Notes: generated from the letters alone by a model not told the origin. 64,000 bases of DNA from JAENWD01 sp963837165 (GCA_963837165.1 CAWIMD010000002.1:620001-684000), one strand, 5' to 3'; shown: positions 24,941 to 33,603, numbered from the stretch's first letter. A program made the numbers and translations.

Positions 24941-26017
24941 ATGCGCATCGTGATCGCGATGTCCGGCGGCGTCGACTCATCGGTTGCCGCGGCCTTGCTG
25001 CGCGACGCGGGACACGACGTCGTCGGCGTGTCGATGCAGCTCTACGACCAGCGTGAGGCGGCCGGACCGGGCTTTGGCCGGTGCTGCTCGCTCGACGACC
25101 TGTACGACGCCAGGCGGGTTGCCGGCGCGCTCGGCATCCCGCACTACGTGCTGAACCTGGAGCGCCAGTTCCAGGACACCGTCGTGGCGAACTTCGTCGC
25201 CGAGTACACGGCCGGCCGGACGCCGATTCCCTGCGCTCACTGCAACGGGGAGCTGAAGTTCGCGACGCTCGTCGAGCGTGCGGCCGGCTTCGGCGCGGCG
25301 CAGGTGGCCACGGGGCACTATGCCCGACTGGCCGAGGAGCCCGCCACGGGTCGCCTCCGCCTGCTCCGGGGGCTGGATCGCGACAAGGACCAGTCCTACT
25401 TCCTGTTTTCGCTCACACAGGAGCAGCTCGGCAGCGCGGCGTTCCCTGTTGGCGACCTGACGAAGCCGGAGGTGCGGGCCTATGCGCGGTCGCGCGGCCT
25501 GCCTGTCGCCGACAAGCCCGACAGCCAGGAGATCTGCTTCGTTCCCGACGGCGACTACGCCGGCTTCGTGGAACGGCACGCCAATGTCGCCCAGCCGGGC
25601 GGGCTCGTCACGAGCGTGGAGGGCCGCGTGCTCGGCCGGCACGATGGCATTCACCGCTTCACGGTGGGCCAGCGCAAGGGCCTGCGCCTTTCGACGAGCG
25701 AGCCTTTGTATGTCGTCGAGATCCGGCCCGGGGATCGCGCAGTCGTGGTGGGCACCCGCGACCAGGTCGAGCGCAGCGGGTTTACGGTGTCGGACGTGAA
25801 CTGGATTGCGGGCGACCCGCCGGGCGGGGCGATTCCGGTGGGCGTGCAGATTCGCCACCGGCACACGCCGGCGGCGGGCCACGTCTCCGCGCTCGAGGGC
25901 GGGCGAGCGGACGTGCGGCTCGAGCTGCCGGCCCGGGCGGTGGCGCCCGGGCAGGCGGCGGTCTTCTACGACGGAGCGGAAGTGATCGGTGGCGGCTGGA
26001 TCGAGCGCGCCGCGTGA
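24941..26017 (+). CDS. mnmA: tRNA-specific 2-thiouridylase
   Basis: A 358-residue enzyme that adds sulfur to U34 of Lys, Glu and Gln tRNAs. PP-loop SGGVDSSVAAALLRDAGHDV at the N-terminus, first catalytic cysteine in PIPCAHCNGELKF (about residue 100), tRNA/ATP segment LRGLDRDKDQSYFLFSLTQE, second cysteine in SQEICFVPDGDYAGF (near 195), and the C-terminal beta-barrel from IHRFTVGQRKGL. Normal length, all key residues present. Operon partner of the upstream cysteine desulfurase. It converges with trxB, with 10 bp between stops. Confidence 0.96.
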   Translation: MRIVIAMSGGVDSSVAAALLRDAGHDVVGVSMQLYDQREAAGPGFGRCCSLDDLYDARRVAGALGIPHYVLNLERQFQDTVVANFVAEYTAGRTPIPCAHCNGELKFATLVERAAGFGAAQVATGHYARLAEEPATGRLRLLRGLDRDKDQSYFLFSLTQEQLGSAAFPVGDLTKPEVRAYARSRGLPVADKPDSQEICFVPDGDYAGFVERHANVAQPGGLVTSVEGRVLGRHDGIHRFTVGQRKGLRLSTSEPLYVVEIRPGDRAVVVGTRDQVERSGFTVSDVNWIAGDPPGGAIPVGVQIRHRHTPAAGHVSALEGGRADVRLELPARAVAPGQAAVFYDGAEVIGGGWIERAA

Positions 26018-26027
26018 GCCGGCCGGA

Positions 26028-26987
26028 TCAGGCCCGGACGGAATGCGCCGCCTCGAGATGGTGGGCGTGCTCCAGGAAGCGCTCCGCGTCGATCGCCGCC
26101 ATGCAGCCGGAACCCGCCGCGGTCACGGCCTGCCGGTAGGTGAAGTCCTGCACGTCGCCGCAGGCGAACACCCCCTCGACGCTCGTCCGCGTCCCCTGCG
26201 TCACGATGTAGCCGGTGGGGTTCAGATCGAGCTGCCCCTTGAAGAGCTCCGTGTTCGGCGAGTGGCCGATCGCCACGAACAGCCCGTCCACGGCCAGCTG
26301 ACTCTCCTCGGCCGTCTCCGTGTTGCGCAGGCGCACGCCGGACACCTCGCCTTTGGACACATCCAACACGTCGATGACCTCGGCGTTCCACAGGAACTCG
26401 ATCCTGGGATTCGCAAGCGCCTTGTCCTGCATCACCTTCGACGCGCGGAGCCGGTCGCGGCGGTGTACGACGGTGACCTTGGACGCGAAACGGGTCAGGA
26501 AGAGTGCCTCCTCCATGGCCGTATCGCCGCCGCCGACGACGGCAATCGGGCGGTCCTTGAAGAACGCGCCGTCGCAGGTCGCACAGCTGGAGACGCCCCG
26601 CCCCACCAGCTTGCGTTCCGAGGGCAGGCCCAGCCAACGGGCGGATGCGCCGGTGGCCACGATGAGCGCCTCGGCATGGTACTCGTGCTCGTCGGTCCGA
26701 ATGGCGAACGGGCGGTGCGACACGTCCACGGAGATCACCCGGCCCGCGATGATGTGCGCGCCGAAGCGCTGGGCCTGGACGCGCATCTCCTCCATGAGGT
26801 CCGGCCCCATGATGCCGTCACGATACCCGGGCCAGTTCTCGACCATGGTGGTGATCATCAGCTGCCCGCCCGCCTCGAGCCCCTCGATGACGAGCGGACG
26901 AAGATTGGCGCGGGCGGCGTACAACGCCGCGGTCAGGCCCGCCGGGCCCGATCCGACGATGACCACCGGCAGAACGTCGCTCGTCAT
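26028..26987 (-). CDS. trxB: Thioredoxin reductase
   Basis: A 319-residue flavoprotein. FAD site VVIVGSGPAGLTAALYAARA, then GGQLMITTMVENWPGY, the redox disulfide in SSCATCDGAFFKDR (C-A-T-C), NADPH site IAVVGGGDTAMEEALFLTRF with VTVVHRRDRLRAS, and the FAD end motif FACGDVQDFTYRQAVTAAGS. It reduces thioredoxin with NADPH in the cytoplasm. Its ATG overlaps the trxA stop by 4 bp, so the two are translated together. Confidence 0.97.
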   Translation of the reverse strand: MTSDVLPVVIVGSGPAGLTAALYAARANLRPLVIEGLEAGGQLMITTMVENWPGYRDGIMGPDLMEEMRVQAQRFGAHIIAGRVISVDVSHRPFAIRTDEHEYHAEALIVATGASARWLGLPSERKLVGRGVSSCATCDGAFFKDRPIAVVGGGDTAMEEALFLTRFASKVTVVHRRDRLRASKVMQDKALANPRIEFLWNAEVIDVLDVSKGEVSGVRLRNTETAEESQLAVDGLFVAIGHSPNTELFKGQLDLNPTGYIVTQGTRTSVEGVFACGDVQDFTYRQAVTAAGSGCMAAIDAERFLEHAHHLEAAHSVRA

Positions 26988-27316
26988 AGGTGCTTGGCGA
27001 TGAGGGTTGACAGCTGATCGCGGGTGACCTGGGCCCCGACGACGGAGTCCACGACCTCGCCGCTCTTGAAGATCAGGAGCGTCGGGATCCCGCGCACGGA
27101 GTACTGGGCCGGCGTCCTCGGGTTGTCGTCCACGTTCAACTTGCCGATGACCGCACGGCCGTCGAAATCGGCGGCCAGCTGGTCGACGGTGGGGGCGATC
27201 CGCTTGCACGGCCCGCACCACTCGGCCCAGAAGTCCACGAGCACCGGCTGCGGGGCCTGCAGCACGTGCTCGGCAAAGTTTCCGTCGGTAAAAACCTGAA
27301 CCTTTTCGCTCGCCAT
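26984..27316 (-). CDS. trxA: Thioredoxin
   Basis: A 110-residue thioredoxin with the active site DFWAEWCGPCKRIAPTVDQL, the cis-proline loop in VRGIPTLLIFKSGEVVD and a normal C-terminal helix. No signal peptide, so cytoplasmic. Start ATG 27316 is preceded by GAGGAGAG at about 12 nt. Operon with trxB. Confidence 0.97.
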   Translation of the reverse strand: MASEKVQVFTDGNFAEHVLQAPQPVLVDFWAEWCGPCKRIAPTVDQLAADFDGRAVIGKLNVDDNPRTPAQYSVRGIPTLLIFKSGEVVDSVVGAQVTRDQLSTLIAKHL

Positions 27317-27509
27317 GATGCCTGCGCTCTCCTCGTCCGGACGCGACCACCGCTTCGGGCACGTCGTGCGGGCCGTCGCCCAATCATCGCCCACCTGATG
27401 CACGGAGCGCCAGCCCCGTGACATCCAAGTGTAAGATGCGCAGAGGTGTCACCGGTCCGGTTCCCGCCCGATCCTTCGCCGGCCACGACCCCGGGAGAGT
27501 GAGCCCCGC

Positions 27510-28370
27510 ATGCACACGCGCCCCACGCGCCTCGAGCCCGGCGATCTGGCGGAGCTGAAGAGCCTGCGCACCAGCCACCCGGAGCTGGCCCCGGCCATCG
27601 ACCTACAGGCCGAGATCGTCGAGTTTCATCGCCGCCTTCAGACGAGAATCCCCACACCGGTGACCCTCGGCGCCACCGCCGACTTCGCCGCCCGGCTGGC
27701 CGCGGGGCGGCGCCTGCTCGAGCTGGAGGACCTGTCGCCCGACTGGTCGGATCTGCGGCTGGCCGTTCGACGGGTTGCCGACATCCTTCGTCGCCACGAG
27801 GCGCTCGACGCCGAAGGTCACACCCGCATAGTCGCCCTGACGCGCGAGGGCGGCCGGCTGGAGGCCATGCTGGCGGACTGGTACGCGGAATCGCGGCCGC
27901 CCATCGAGAACCGCGACCAGCTGGCGGTCCATCGCGCGGGGTTTCCGGCCATGCTGGACCAGGTCCTGGCGCTGGCCCTGCGTCCCTTCCTCACGAAGGC
28001 AGCCCACGTGGCCGCGCAGGGCATGGACCTCGCCACGTGGGGGCGCCCGTGGTGTCCGTTCTGCGGGGCCGAGCCGGATTTCGCCGTGCTCACCCCGGAC
28101 GGGGGACGGCTGCTGACGTGCGGGCGATGCGAGGCGCGGTGGCCGTGGGAATCGGTAGGCTGTCCGTGGTGCGGCATGCTCGATCCGGGCCAGCTGGTGA
28201 CGCTCGCGAGCCCGGATGGGAAGTATCGCCTGTACGCCTGCAATATCTGCCGGAAGTACCTGAAGGCCTACGACGCCCGTGGCGGGCGCCGCCCGGCCAT
28301 GCCGGCCGTGGACACCATCGCCACGCTGCCACTCGACGCAGCAGCGATGCAGCGCGGATACGGCGTCTAG
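27510..28370 (+). CDS. fdhE: FdhE-like zinc protein without formate dehydrogenase nearby
   Basis: A 286-residue protein with a helical N-terminal half and two zinc-ribbon-type modules: WCPFCGAEPDFAVL with TCGRCEARWPWESVGCPWCG, then YACNICRKYLKAYDARG. The CxxC pairs and YLKxxD match FdhE, which binds formate dehydrogenase and helps maturation before export. No formate dehydrogenase genes are in the window, so the partner may lie elsewhere, or this branch may serve another enzyme. A possible -10, TAAGAT (27431-27436), lies upstream with a leader of about 65 nt and GGGAGAG before the ATG. Confidence 0.75.
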   Translation: MHTRPTRLEPGDLAELKSLRTSHPELAPAIDLQAEIVEFHRRLQTRIPTPVTLGATADFAARLAAGRRLLELEDLSPDWSDLRLAVRRVADILRRHEALDAEGHTRIVALTREGGRLEAMLADWYAESRPPIENRDQLAVHRAGFPAMLDQVLALALRPFLTKAAHVAAQGMDLATWGRPWCPFCGAEPDFAVLTPDGGRLLTCGRCEARWPWESVGCPWCGMLDPGQLVTLASPDGKYRLYACNICRKYLKAYDARGGRRPAMPAVDTIATLPLDAAAMQRGYGV

Positions 28371-28396
28371 CGCGACGCTGCCAACGAGCGCGGTGG

Positions 28397-28445
28397 GCAG
28401 ACCTAAAGGTCTGCGCTACATCCCGCCACGTGTGGCGGGTAGCGC
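28397..28445. terminator. Double hairpin between convergent genes, related to the 10574 repeat
   Basis: First hairpin GCAGACCT-AA-AGGTCTGC (28397-28414). The second, outer GCGCTA/TAGCGC and inner CCCGCCAC-GT-GTGGCGGG, spans 28413-28445 and ends at the stop of the carboxypeptidase gene. The first hairpin plus GCGCTACAT resembles the 41-bp repeat at 10574. It could terminate transcription from both sides; no clear T-run. Confidence 0.6.
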
Positions 28446-29522
28446 TCAGTTCTCTTCCGCCGTTGCCGCCGGGGGCGCGATCAGGTTCAGCCCCGTCACG
28501 CGCGAGTTCAGCCAGTTGAAGAGGTGCCGCGTCTCCATGAAACGCCCGGCGTTCGAGTGAGCGCCGAGCACGACCACCGCCACCTGCTGGCCGGATTCCG
28601 GCAGCCGCAGCAGCGTGGCCAGGCAGTAGCCCGCCTTCGAGATGAAGCCCGTCTTCCCCGCCAGCACATCGACGTCGCCCTTCACCACCAGCTGATTCGT
28701 GCTGTGGATGTTGATGACGCGGCGGTTCGTCAGGACCGTGTAGTACGGCATCCGCATGATCGAGGCCACGCGCACGTCGTTCGACGCGTAGGTGATCAGG
28801 CGCGCCATGTCATACGCCGACGACACGTTGGCCGCCACCAGGCCTGACGGATCCGCGTAGGACGTCTGCTCGAGGCCGAGCTCCTGCGCCTTGCCGTTCA
28901 TCCGGGCGACGAACGCCTCGGTGCCGAGCGACGACGTGCGCGCCAGCGCCCGCGCCGCGGCGTTGTCGGAGGCGATGAGCGCCAGATGCAGCAGGTCGTC
29001 GATGCTCACCCGCTCTCCGGCACGCAGGTAGGTGTGGTTCGCGTGGCTGACGTCGGAGCGCGCGATGACGACCTCGCGGGTCAGATCGGGGTTGTCCTCG
29101 AGGACCACCTCGGCGGTCATGACCTTGGTGATGCTGGCGATTGACCGCGGGTCCTGGGAGTGCTCCTCCCAGACGACTTCCTTCGTCTCGGGGTTGTAGA
29201 TGATCGCGGCTTCGGCCCGGATGTCCGGCACCAGTTCGCCCTGATCGTTCGTCTTGTAGTGCGGTTGGGACGCCTCACGCCACTGGCGGTCGCGCGCTGC
29301 CGCGCGAGCCCGGGCCAGCCTGGCGCGCCTGGAGCGAGCGGTATGGGCCGAGTAATGCGCGACGGTATGACGTTTCTTGGCAGGTGGCTTGGCACTCGTT
29401 GTCGATCGAGCGGCAGCCGAGGCCTCGGCGGTGACGTTACCCGCGACCAGGACGAGCCCGAAGCTCAGCCAGAAAAACAAAAATCGAGCGGCAAAGCGGA
29501 CCCGGACCTGATGCACCGGCAC
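28446..29522 (-). CDS. Serine D-Ala-D-Ala carboxypeptidase (penicillin-binding protein family)
   Basis: A 358-residue exported S11 peptidase. The N-terminus is a signal peptide (FAARFLFFWLSFGLVLVAGN) followed by a Lys/Arg/Ala-rich stretch. Active-site motifs: SITKVM (S-x-x-K), ASDNAAARAL (S-x-N) and AGKTGFISKAGY (K-T-G). It trims the terminal D-alanine of peptidoglycan stem peptides. No clear C-terminal anchor domain as in PBP5, so it may be periplasmic. GTG 29522 is very close to a GGGGGA; the next GTG (29516) is better spaced. Confidence 0.9.
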   Translation of the reverse strand: MPVHQVRVRFAARFLFFWLSFGLVLVAGNVTAEASAAARSTTSAKPPAKKRHTVAHYSAHTARSRRARLARARAAARDRQWREASQPHYKTNDQGELVPDIRAEAAIIYNPETKEVVWEEHSQDPRSIASITKVMTAEVVLEDNPDLTREVVIARSDVSHANHTYLRAGERVSIDDLLHLALIASDNAAARALARTSSLGTEAFVARMNGKAQELGLEQTSYADPSGLVAANVSSAYDMARLITYASNDVRVASIMRMPYYTVLTNRRVINIHSTNQLVVKGDVDVLAGKTGFISKAGYCLATLLRLPESGQQVAVVVLGAHSNAGRFMETRHLFNWLNSRVTGLNLIAPPAATAEEN

Positions 29523-29566
29523 TTCCCCCTTCAGCGGCCGTCAAAAGCCTGCAAACGAGTTATCGG

Positions 29567-29595
29567 ATACTAGCAGATAATCTACAGAGGACAAA
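29567..29595 (-). promoter_or_regulatory. Predicted promoter of the carboxypeptidase gene
   Basis: On the minus strand TTTGTC (29595-29590), 17-bp spacer, TAGTAT (29572-29567) with an extended TGC. The leader is about 40 nt and ends in GGGGGA. Confidence 0.5.
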
Positions 29596-29628
29596 GGGGT
29601 TTTGCACTGATGCCGTCCCCCGGCGGCC

Positions 29629-30885
29629 TCACTGCGGCCCCTCGGTCGCCGCCAAGACCACTAGCAAGGCGCGTTCCGTTCCCAGGGCGGACCCAGTCGA
29701 GTCGAACTGCTCTCCGGGCGAGTGGGCGCCACGGGACGTCCCGCCCGCACCCATTGTGATGGCGGGAACGCCGAGGCTCATCGGAATGTTCGCGTCGGTG
29801 GACCCGGCGCCCGGGTCCACGTTGATACCCAGCGCCGCTGTCAATGCAACGGCGCGACGCACCAGCGGATCGTCATCGGGCGTGGCGCCCGTGGGCCGGA
29901 TTCCCGTTCGCTTGACTTCCGCCGTGACGGTGGGCCGACCGCCCCATCGCGCGTTCTCGTCGGCGACCGCCTGATTGATCGCCACCTGAAACCGGCCGTC
30001 CAGTTCCTCGAGAGCCCCCTTGCCCGACGACCGGAGGTCCACTTCCATCCAGGCGTCGGCCGCGATGGCGTTCACCGAGGTGCCGCCACCCACCCGTCCC
30101 ACGTTGAACGTCGTTCTTGGCGTCGAGGGCACGACGAACGCGTCGATGGCGGCGATCGCCCGGCCGAGGGCGCCGATGGGGCTGGCCATCCCGAAATTGC
30201 CGTAGCTGTGGCCGCCCGGCCCGTGAAACCGCACCCGGTAGCGCTGACTTCCGACGGCGCGCGACACGATGCCGAGGCCACCGCCATCGAGAGAGATGAA
30301 CCGCCCGATGCCGCCTTTCCTGCGCGCAAACAGATGGCGGACACCGCGGAGGTCACCCAGGCCCTCCTCGCCGACGGTGGCCACGAACAGGAGCGGCCGC
30401 ACCGTGCGCAGGCCCTGCGACGACAGCACCCTTGCCACGGCCAGCATCACGGCCAGCCCCCGACAGTCGTCGCCGATGCCTGGGCCCAGCAGCACGGCGC
30501 CGCGTCGCGTGACGGCGGTCCGGGTGCCCGGCGGGAACACCGTGTCGAGGTGCGCGCTGAGGACGGTGGCCGGTCCGTCGGTCCCGCTGGACCGCTGCCC
30601 GAGGACGTTGCCCACACCGTCGATCTGCACGTGGTCGAGGCCCGCGCGAACGAAGAGATCGCGCACCCTGCGCGCCCGCGCGGCCTCGCCGAAGGGCGGC
30701 GCGGGAATCTCGCAGATGGCCGTTTGCGTGTCGAGCGTCTCCGGCTCGCGCGCCCGAATCGCCCTGCGCGCCTCTGTCACCGTGGCACTCTGCAGCAGCG
30801 GATCCTGCGCAGGCGCCGCCGCGGCGCGCGGCGCCGCCGAAAGCCCCATGGCGCACACCAGTGCCGCGACGAGTCGCCGATACAT
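29629..30885 (-). CDS. M20-family metallopeptidase, exported
   Basis: A 418-residue dizinc peptidase of the M20 (ArgE/DapE/PepT) family. The signal peptide RRLVAALVCAMGLSAAPRAA is followed by a mature domain. Metal ligands appear in VLSAHLDTVFPPG (H, D), LGPGIGDDCRGLAVM (D), VATVGEEGLGDL (E-E) and toward the end GAHSPGE. The dimerisation lid has GGHSYGNFGMASPIGAL and GGTSVNAIAADAWMEVDL. The substrate is unknown; an exported location suggests peptide scavenging. Start ATG 30885; an upstream ATG at 30942 is possible and would sit next to the palindrome at 30947. Confidence 0.85.
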   Translation of the reverse strand: MYRRLVAALVCAMGLSAAPRAAAAPAQDPLLQSATVTEARRAIRAREPETLDTQTAICEIPAPPFGEAARARRVRDLFVRAGLDHVQIDGVGNVLGQRSSGTDGPATVLSAHLDTVFPPGTRTAVTRRGAVLLGPGIGDDCRGLAVMLAVARVLSSQGLRTVRPLLFVATVGEEGLGDLRGVRHLFARRKGGIGRFISLDGGGLGIVSRAVGSQRYRVRFHGPGGHSYGNFGMASPIGALGRAIAAIDAFVVPSTPRTTFNVGRVGGGTSVNAIAADAWMEVDLRSSGKGALEELDGRFQVAINQAVADENARWGGRPTVTAEVKRTGIRPTGATPDDDPLVRRAVALTAALGINVDPGAGSTDANIPMSLGVPAITMGAGGTSRGAHSPGEQFDSTGSALGTERALLVVLAATEGPQ

Positions 30886-30946
30886 CCAAAAGGTTGGCGA
30901 GGGCGATTCAAGTCGCCGTGGCACGAGACACTTTCGTTTCATGACG

Positions 30947-30963
30947 CTGTCACTATGTGACAG
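30947..30963. promoter_or_regulatory. Perfect palindrome CTGTCAC-TAT-GTGACAG, candidate operator
   Basis: Seventeen bases with 7-bp perfect arms in the intergenic space upstream of the M20 peptidase gene. Half-sites TGTCA/TGACA match those of the palindrome at 2795-2812, though the spacer is one base shorter. The rest of the interval up to 31107 shows no gene. Confidence 0.45.
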
Positions 30964-31107
30964 TCGAATGGTGCTTCGCCAGCGCGGCGACGCGGCCGCC
31001 AGGTGAAATGGCCAGCGAAACCAGGCACCCAGTCGGTGCGCCACGCTGGACGGATCCGCGTACACGATTCGGCATGAGAGTTGCTTCGCCGAATTCAGGA
31101 GGAGGCA

Positions 31108-31317
31108 ATGAGTCTGGTCAGGTTGCTCCGCTTCACCACTCTCACCTGCGGATGCGTAGTGGGTCATTACCGCGAGGTCGCGACCAGCCGCGAAGTGGCG
31201 TACGTCGAGGAAAAGGGCACCGGGTGCGCCGCCCATACGCACCGGCGCAACCACACGCTCCACACCGAGCCGCCCGCGCGTCCCGTGGCCCGCGTGCTGA
31301 CCGCCCGGGCCTCCTGA
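31108..31317 (+). CDS. Small protein with CxC and CxxHxH motifs
   Basis: A 69-residue frame with an outstanding ribosome site (AGGAGGAGG, 4 nt before ATG). The sequence starts MSLVRLLRFTTLTCGCVVGH, then YREVATSREVAYVEEKG, then CAAHTHRRNHT. Cys14, Cys16, Cys40, His43 and His45 could make one metal site. The last 15 residues look unstructured. No named family is recognised. It lies 36 bp before the DNA methyltransferase in the same direction, but that gene seems to have its own promoter. Confidence 0.65.
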   Translation: MSLVRLLRFTTLTCGCVVGHYREVATSREVAYVEEKGTGCAAHTHRRNHTLHTEPPARPVARVLTARAS

Positions 31318-31338
31318 CATTCCGCGCCGGGATTGCCC

Positions 31339-31344
31339 TATGAT
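31339..31344 (+). promoter_or_regulatory. -10 element TATGAT next to the DNA methyltransferase start
   Basis: TATGAT ends 9 nt before GTG 31354; CTGACA at 31314-31319 is a weak -35 with a long spacer (19 bp). The GGGGAG between them is only 3 nt from GTG, too close for a normal ribosome site. Possible near-leaderless start. Confidence 0.35.
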
Positions 31345-31353
31345 GGGGAGTCC

Positions 31354-32289
31354 GTGACGCCCAGTCCGTACGCCTCGATCCCCGCCGGCCGCACGACCCT
31401 CCGATTCTTCCTCGGCGATTGCCTGAGCGTTCTTCCCTCTCTTCCGCAAACCGCGTTTTCCGCCATCGTCACCTCGCCCCCGTATAACCTCGGGATCCGT
31501 TACCGCAGCTACACGGACTCGCTGCCGCGCGAGCGGTACCTCGACTGGACGAGCGACTGGGTCGCCGCCGCCGCACGCCTGCTGGCGCCCGATGGATCGC
31601 TGTTCCTCAACGTGGGCGCCAAGCCGACCGACCCCTGGACCGCGATCGATATCGCCCAGGCCGCGCGCCCGCACATGACGCTTCAGAACATGCTGCACTG
31701 GGTGAAATCCGTCGCGATCGACCAGGATGCCGCGGGCGCCGCGTCCGCCCTGGACCGCGACCTGGCGCTCGGCCACTACAAGCCCATCAACAGCGATCGG
31801 TTCGTCAACGACTGCCATGAGTTCGTCTTCCACTTCACGCCGCATGGCCGGACGCCGCTCGACCGGCTGGCGCTGGGCGTGCCGTACCAGGACCAGTCGA
31901 ACATCACGCGTTGGCAGTCGGCGGGGAGCGGAAAGCGGTGCCGCGGGAACGTCTGGTTCCTGCCGTACGAGACGATCCAGAATCGCGCGGCCGACCGTCC
32001 GCATCCGGCCACGTTTCCGGTCCGGCTGCCGGAATTCTGCCTGCGGCTGCACGGCCTCGCCCGGCTGGGGCTCGTCCTCGATCCGTTCCTCGGCCTCGGA
32101 AGTTCTGCCGTGGCGTGCGCGCGACTGGGCGTGGACTTTGTCGGAATCGAGCTGGACGAGGGCTATCTGCAAGAGGCCGTCGAGCGGACCCGGGAAGCCG
32201 TGGCAGCCGCGGACACGCCCGAACAGCCGCCGGTCGAGCGCACCACCGCCCGGCGTCGGGGCGGCGCCGGCCGTCGCAGGCGCAGCTGA
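31354..32289 (+). CDS. Orphan DNA methyltransferase (amino-group, TSPPY type)
   Basis: A 311-residue adenine-N6 or cytosine-N4 methyltransferase. Catalytic motif IV TSPPYNLGIRYRSY appears near residue 40 and SAM motif I DPFLGLGSSAVACARLGVDF near 250, followed by GIELDEGYLQEAVER; motif IV before motif I is the beta-class order. SPPY rather than DPPY leans to N4-cytosine, but both occur. A basic tail (ARRRGGAGRRRRS) ends the protein. No restriction enzyme gene adjoins it, so it is probably regulatory or solitary. Confidence 0.88.
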   Translation: MTPSPYASIPAGRTTLRFFLGDCLSVLPSLPQTAFSAIVTSPPYNLGIRYRSYTDSLPRERYLDWTSDWVAAAARLLAPDGSLFLNVGAKPTDPWTAIDIAQAARPHMTLQNMLHWVKSVAIDQDAAGAASALDRDLALGHYKPINSDRFVNDCHEFVFHFTPHGRTPLDRLALGVPYQDQSNITRWQSAGSGKRCRGNVWFLPYETIQNRAADRPHPATFPVRLPEFCLRLHGLARLGLVLDPFLGLGSSAVACARLGVDFVGIELDEGYLQEAVERTREAVAAADTPEQPPVERTTARRRGGAGRRRRS

Positions 32290-32291
32290 GC

Positions 32292-33597
32292 TCAGTCCTT
32301 GCTGGACTTGGCGCGTTGGCTCGGCTTGAGCGTGTAGGATCGCCGCGACCAGACGTCCAGCCCGGGCCGGTTCACCTTGACCTCAATCTTTCGCGTTCTC
32401 TGGAGCGGATCCGGATTGCTGGAGTAGTAGCCAAGCACGTAGTAGTCGCTGCTCTCGGCGTCGATCCGCTTGAGCGCCTTGTCGAAGTCGTTCTGGTTGA
32501 TGACCGCGAAGCCGCCCGTCTCCTCGGCAATCACCCGCAGGCTGTCCTGCGACGTGCGGATGTACTTGTTCCACTCGGTCGGGTCCACGTCCTCGTCGAT
32601 GTCCGCGCCGGCCACCAGGCCGCGAGGGTCGATGGTGTAGAAGGTGGCATTGGCCCGATTGGCCGCCCTGGTGAGCTCAGCGAGTTCCCGGGCCAGATCC
32701 GCGTCGGCGAACTCGTTCTGCTGGCGCGTCTGGAACGGGTCGGTGTCGCCGCCCATGTCCTTGAACTTCTGCGACATCGAGTTGGTCTGCCCGACGACGT
32801 TCGGATCCGCGTAGCGCGAGCCTTCGAACGGGTTGAAGTCGTACCCGTCGCTCACGAAAATCACGGCCTTGCGCCGGTTCTGCACCTTCGCGAGGCTGTT
32901 GACGATGTCGTAGGCCGTCGCGAACGCCACGTGTGCGCGGTACCGCAGCTCGCTCGGCCCGTTGCCGCTCTGGGGCGCTTCGATGATCTCGCTGGGCTTG
33001 AGGGCGCTGCCCGAGATCTTGTTGATGGCTTCGTCCATGCGCTTGCGGTCGTACGTCATGTCGATTGCGATGGACGAGGTGCCGGTCGAGACGATCCCGA
33101 ACATGTCCCCCTCGTGGACCAGCTCCTTCTCCATTTTCTTGAAGAGCTGCCGGATCCGCGGAGTGTCGCGGAAGTTCAAGTGCAGATCGTCCACGAAGAA
33201 CAGGAAGATGCGGCCGGCCGCGTCGTTGGTCGGCTTCGAGGGCGGCAGGATGATGCCTTCCTGCGGCGGCGGCGGCGGCGGCGCCTGGAGGTTGTAGGTC
33301 CGGCCGCCGTGAATCAGGTCCACTGACTGCAGCTCCTGCTTCACCCCGTCTTCCAGCACCGCGAAGTTGTCCTTCGTGAGGTCGGCCACGAACTGGCCCG
33401 CCTCGTCCCGGACGATCACATCGGTGGTGACGAGCGTGACGCCGGTGCGGAACGTCGGCTGCTGATCGGCCGCTTCGGCCGCCGGCTGGGCGCCCTGCGC
33501 GGGCGTCTGCCCGGCAGGCGCCTGCGCGCCGGGTTCCGCCGATGCCAGCAGGACCAATCGTCAGCACCCATGCCAGTCGTGGTACGCGGTTCCGCAT
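32292..33597 (-). CDS. Secreted VWFA-related protein, frameshift inside the signal peptide
   Basis: About 435 residues. The mature part has FRTGVTLVTTDVIVRDEAGQ, DLTKDNFAVLEDGVKQEL (the beta-sandwich seen in acidobacterial VWFA-related proteins), the VWA-like core from IFLFFVDDLHLNF, KAVIFVSDGYDFNPFEGSR, and the end LRVIAEETGGFAVINQNDFD with YYVLGYYSSN. The classical DxSxS metal site is replaced. The signal peptide MRNRVPRLAWVLT is encoded from ATG 33597 in one frame and continues (LVLLASAEPGAQ) in another; one extra base near 33558 separates them. A TTG at 33557 would start without a proper signal. Either a mutation or a consensus error. Confidence 0.75.
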
Positions 33598-33603
33598 CAC
33601 TGA

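Noticed and set aside
27431..27436. Leaderless start for the FdhE-like gene
   Set aside because: The TAAGAT is about 75 nt upstream of the ATG, and a ribosome site is present near the start codon.
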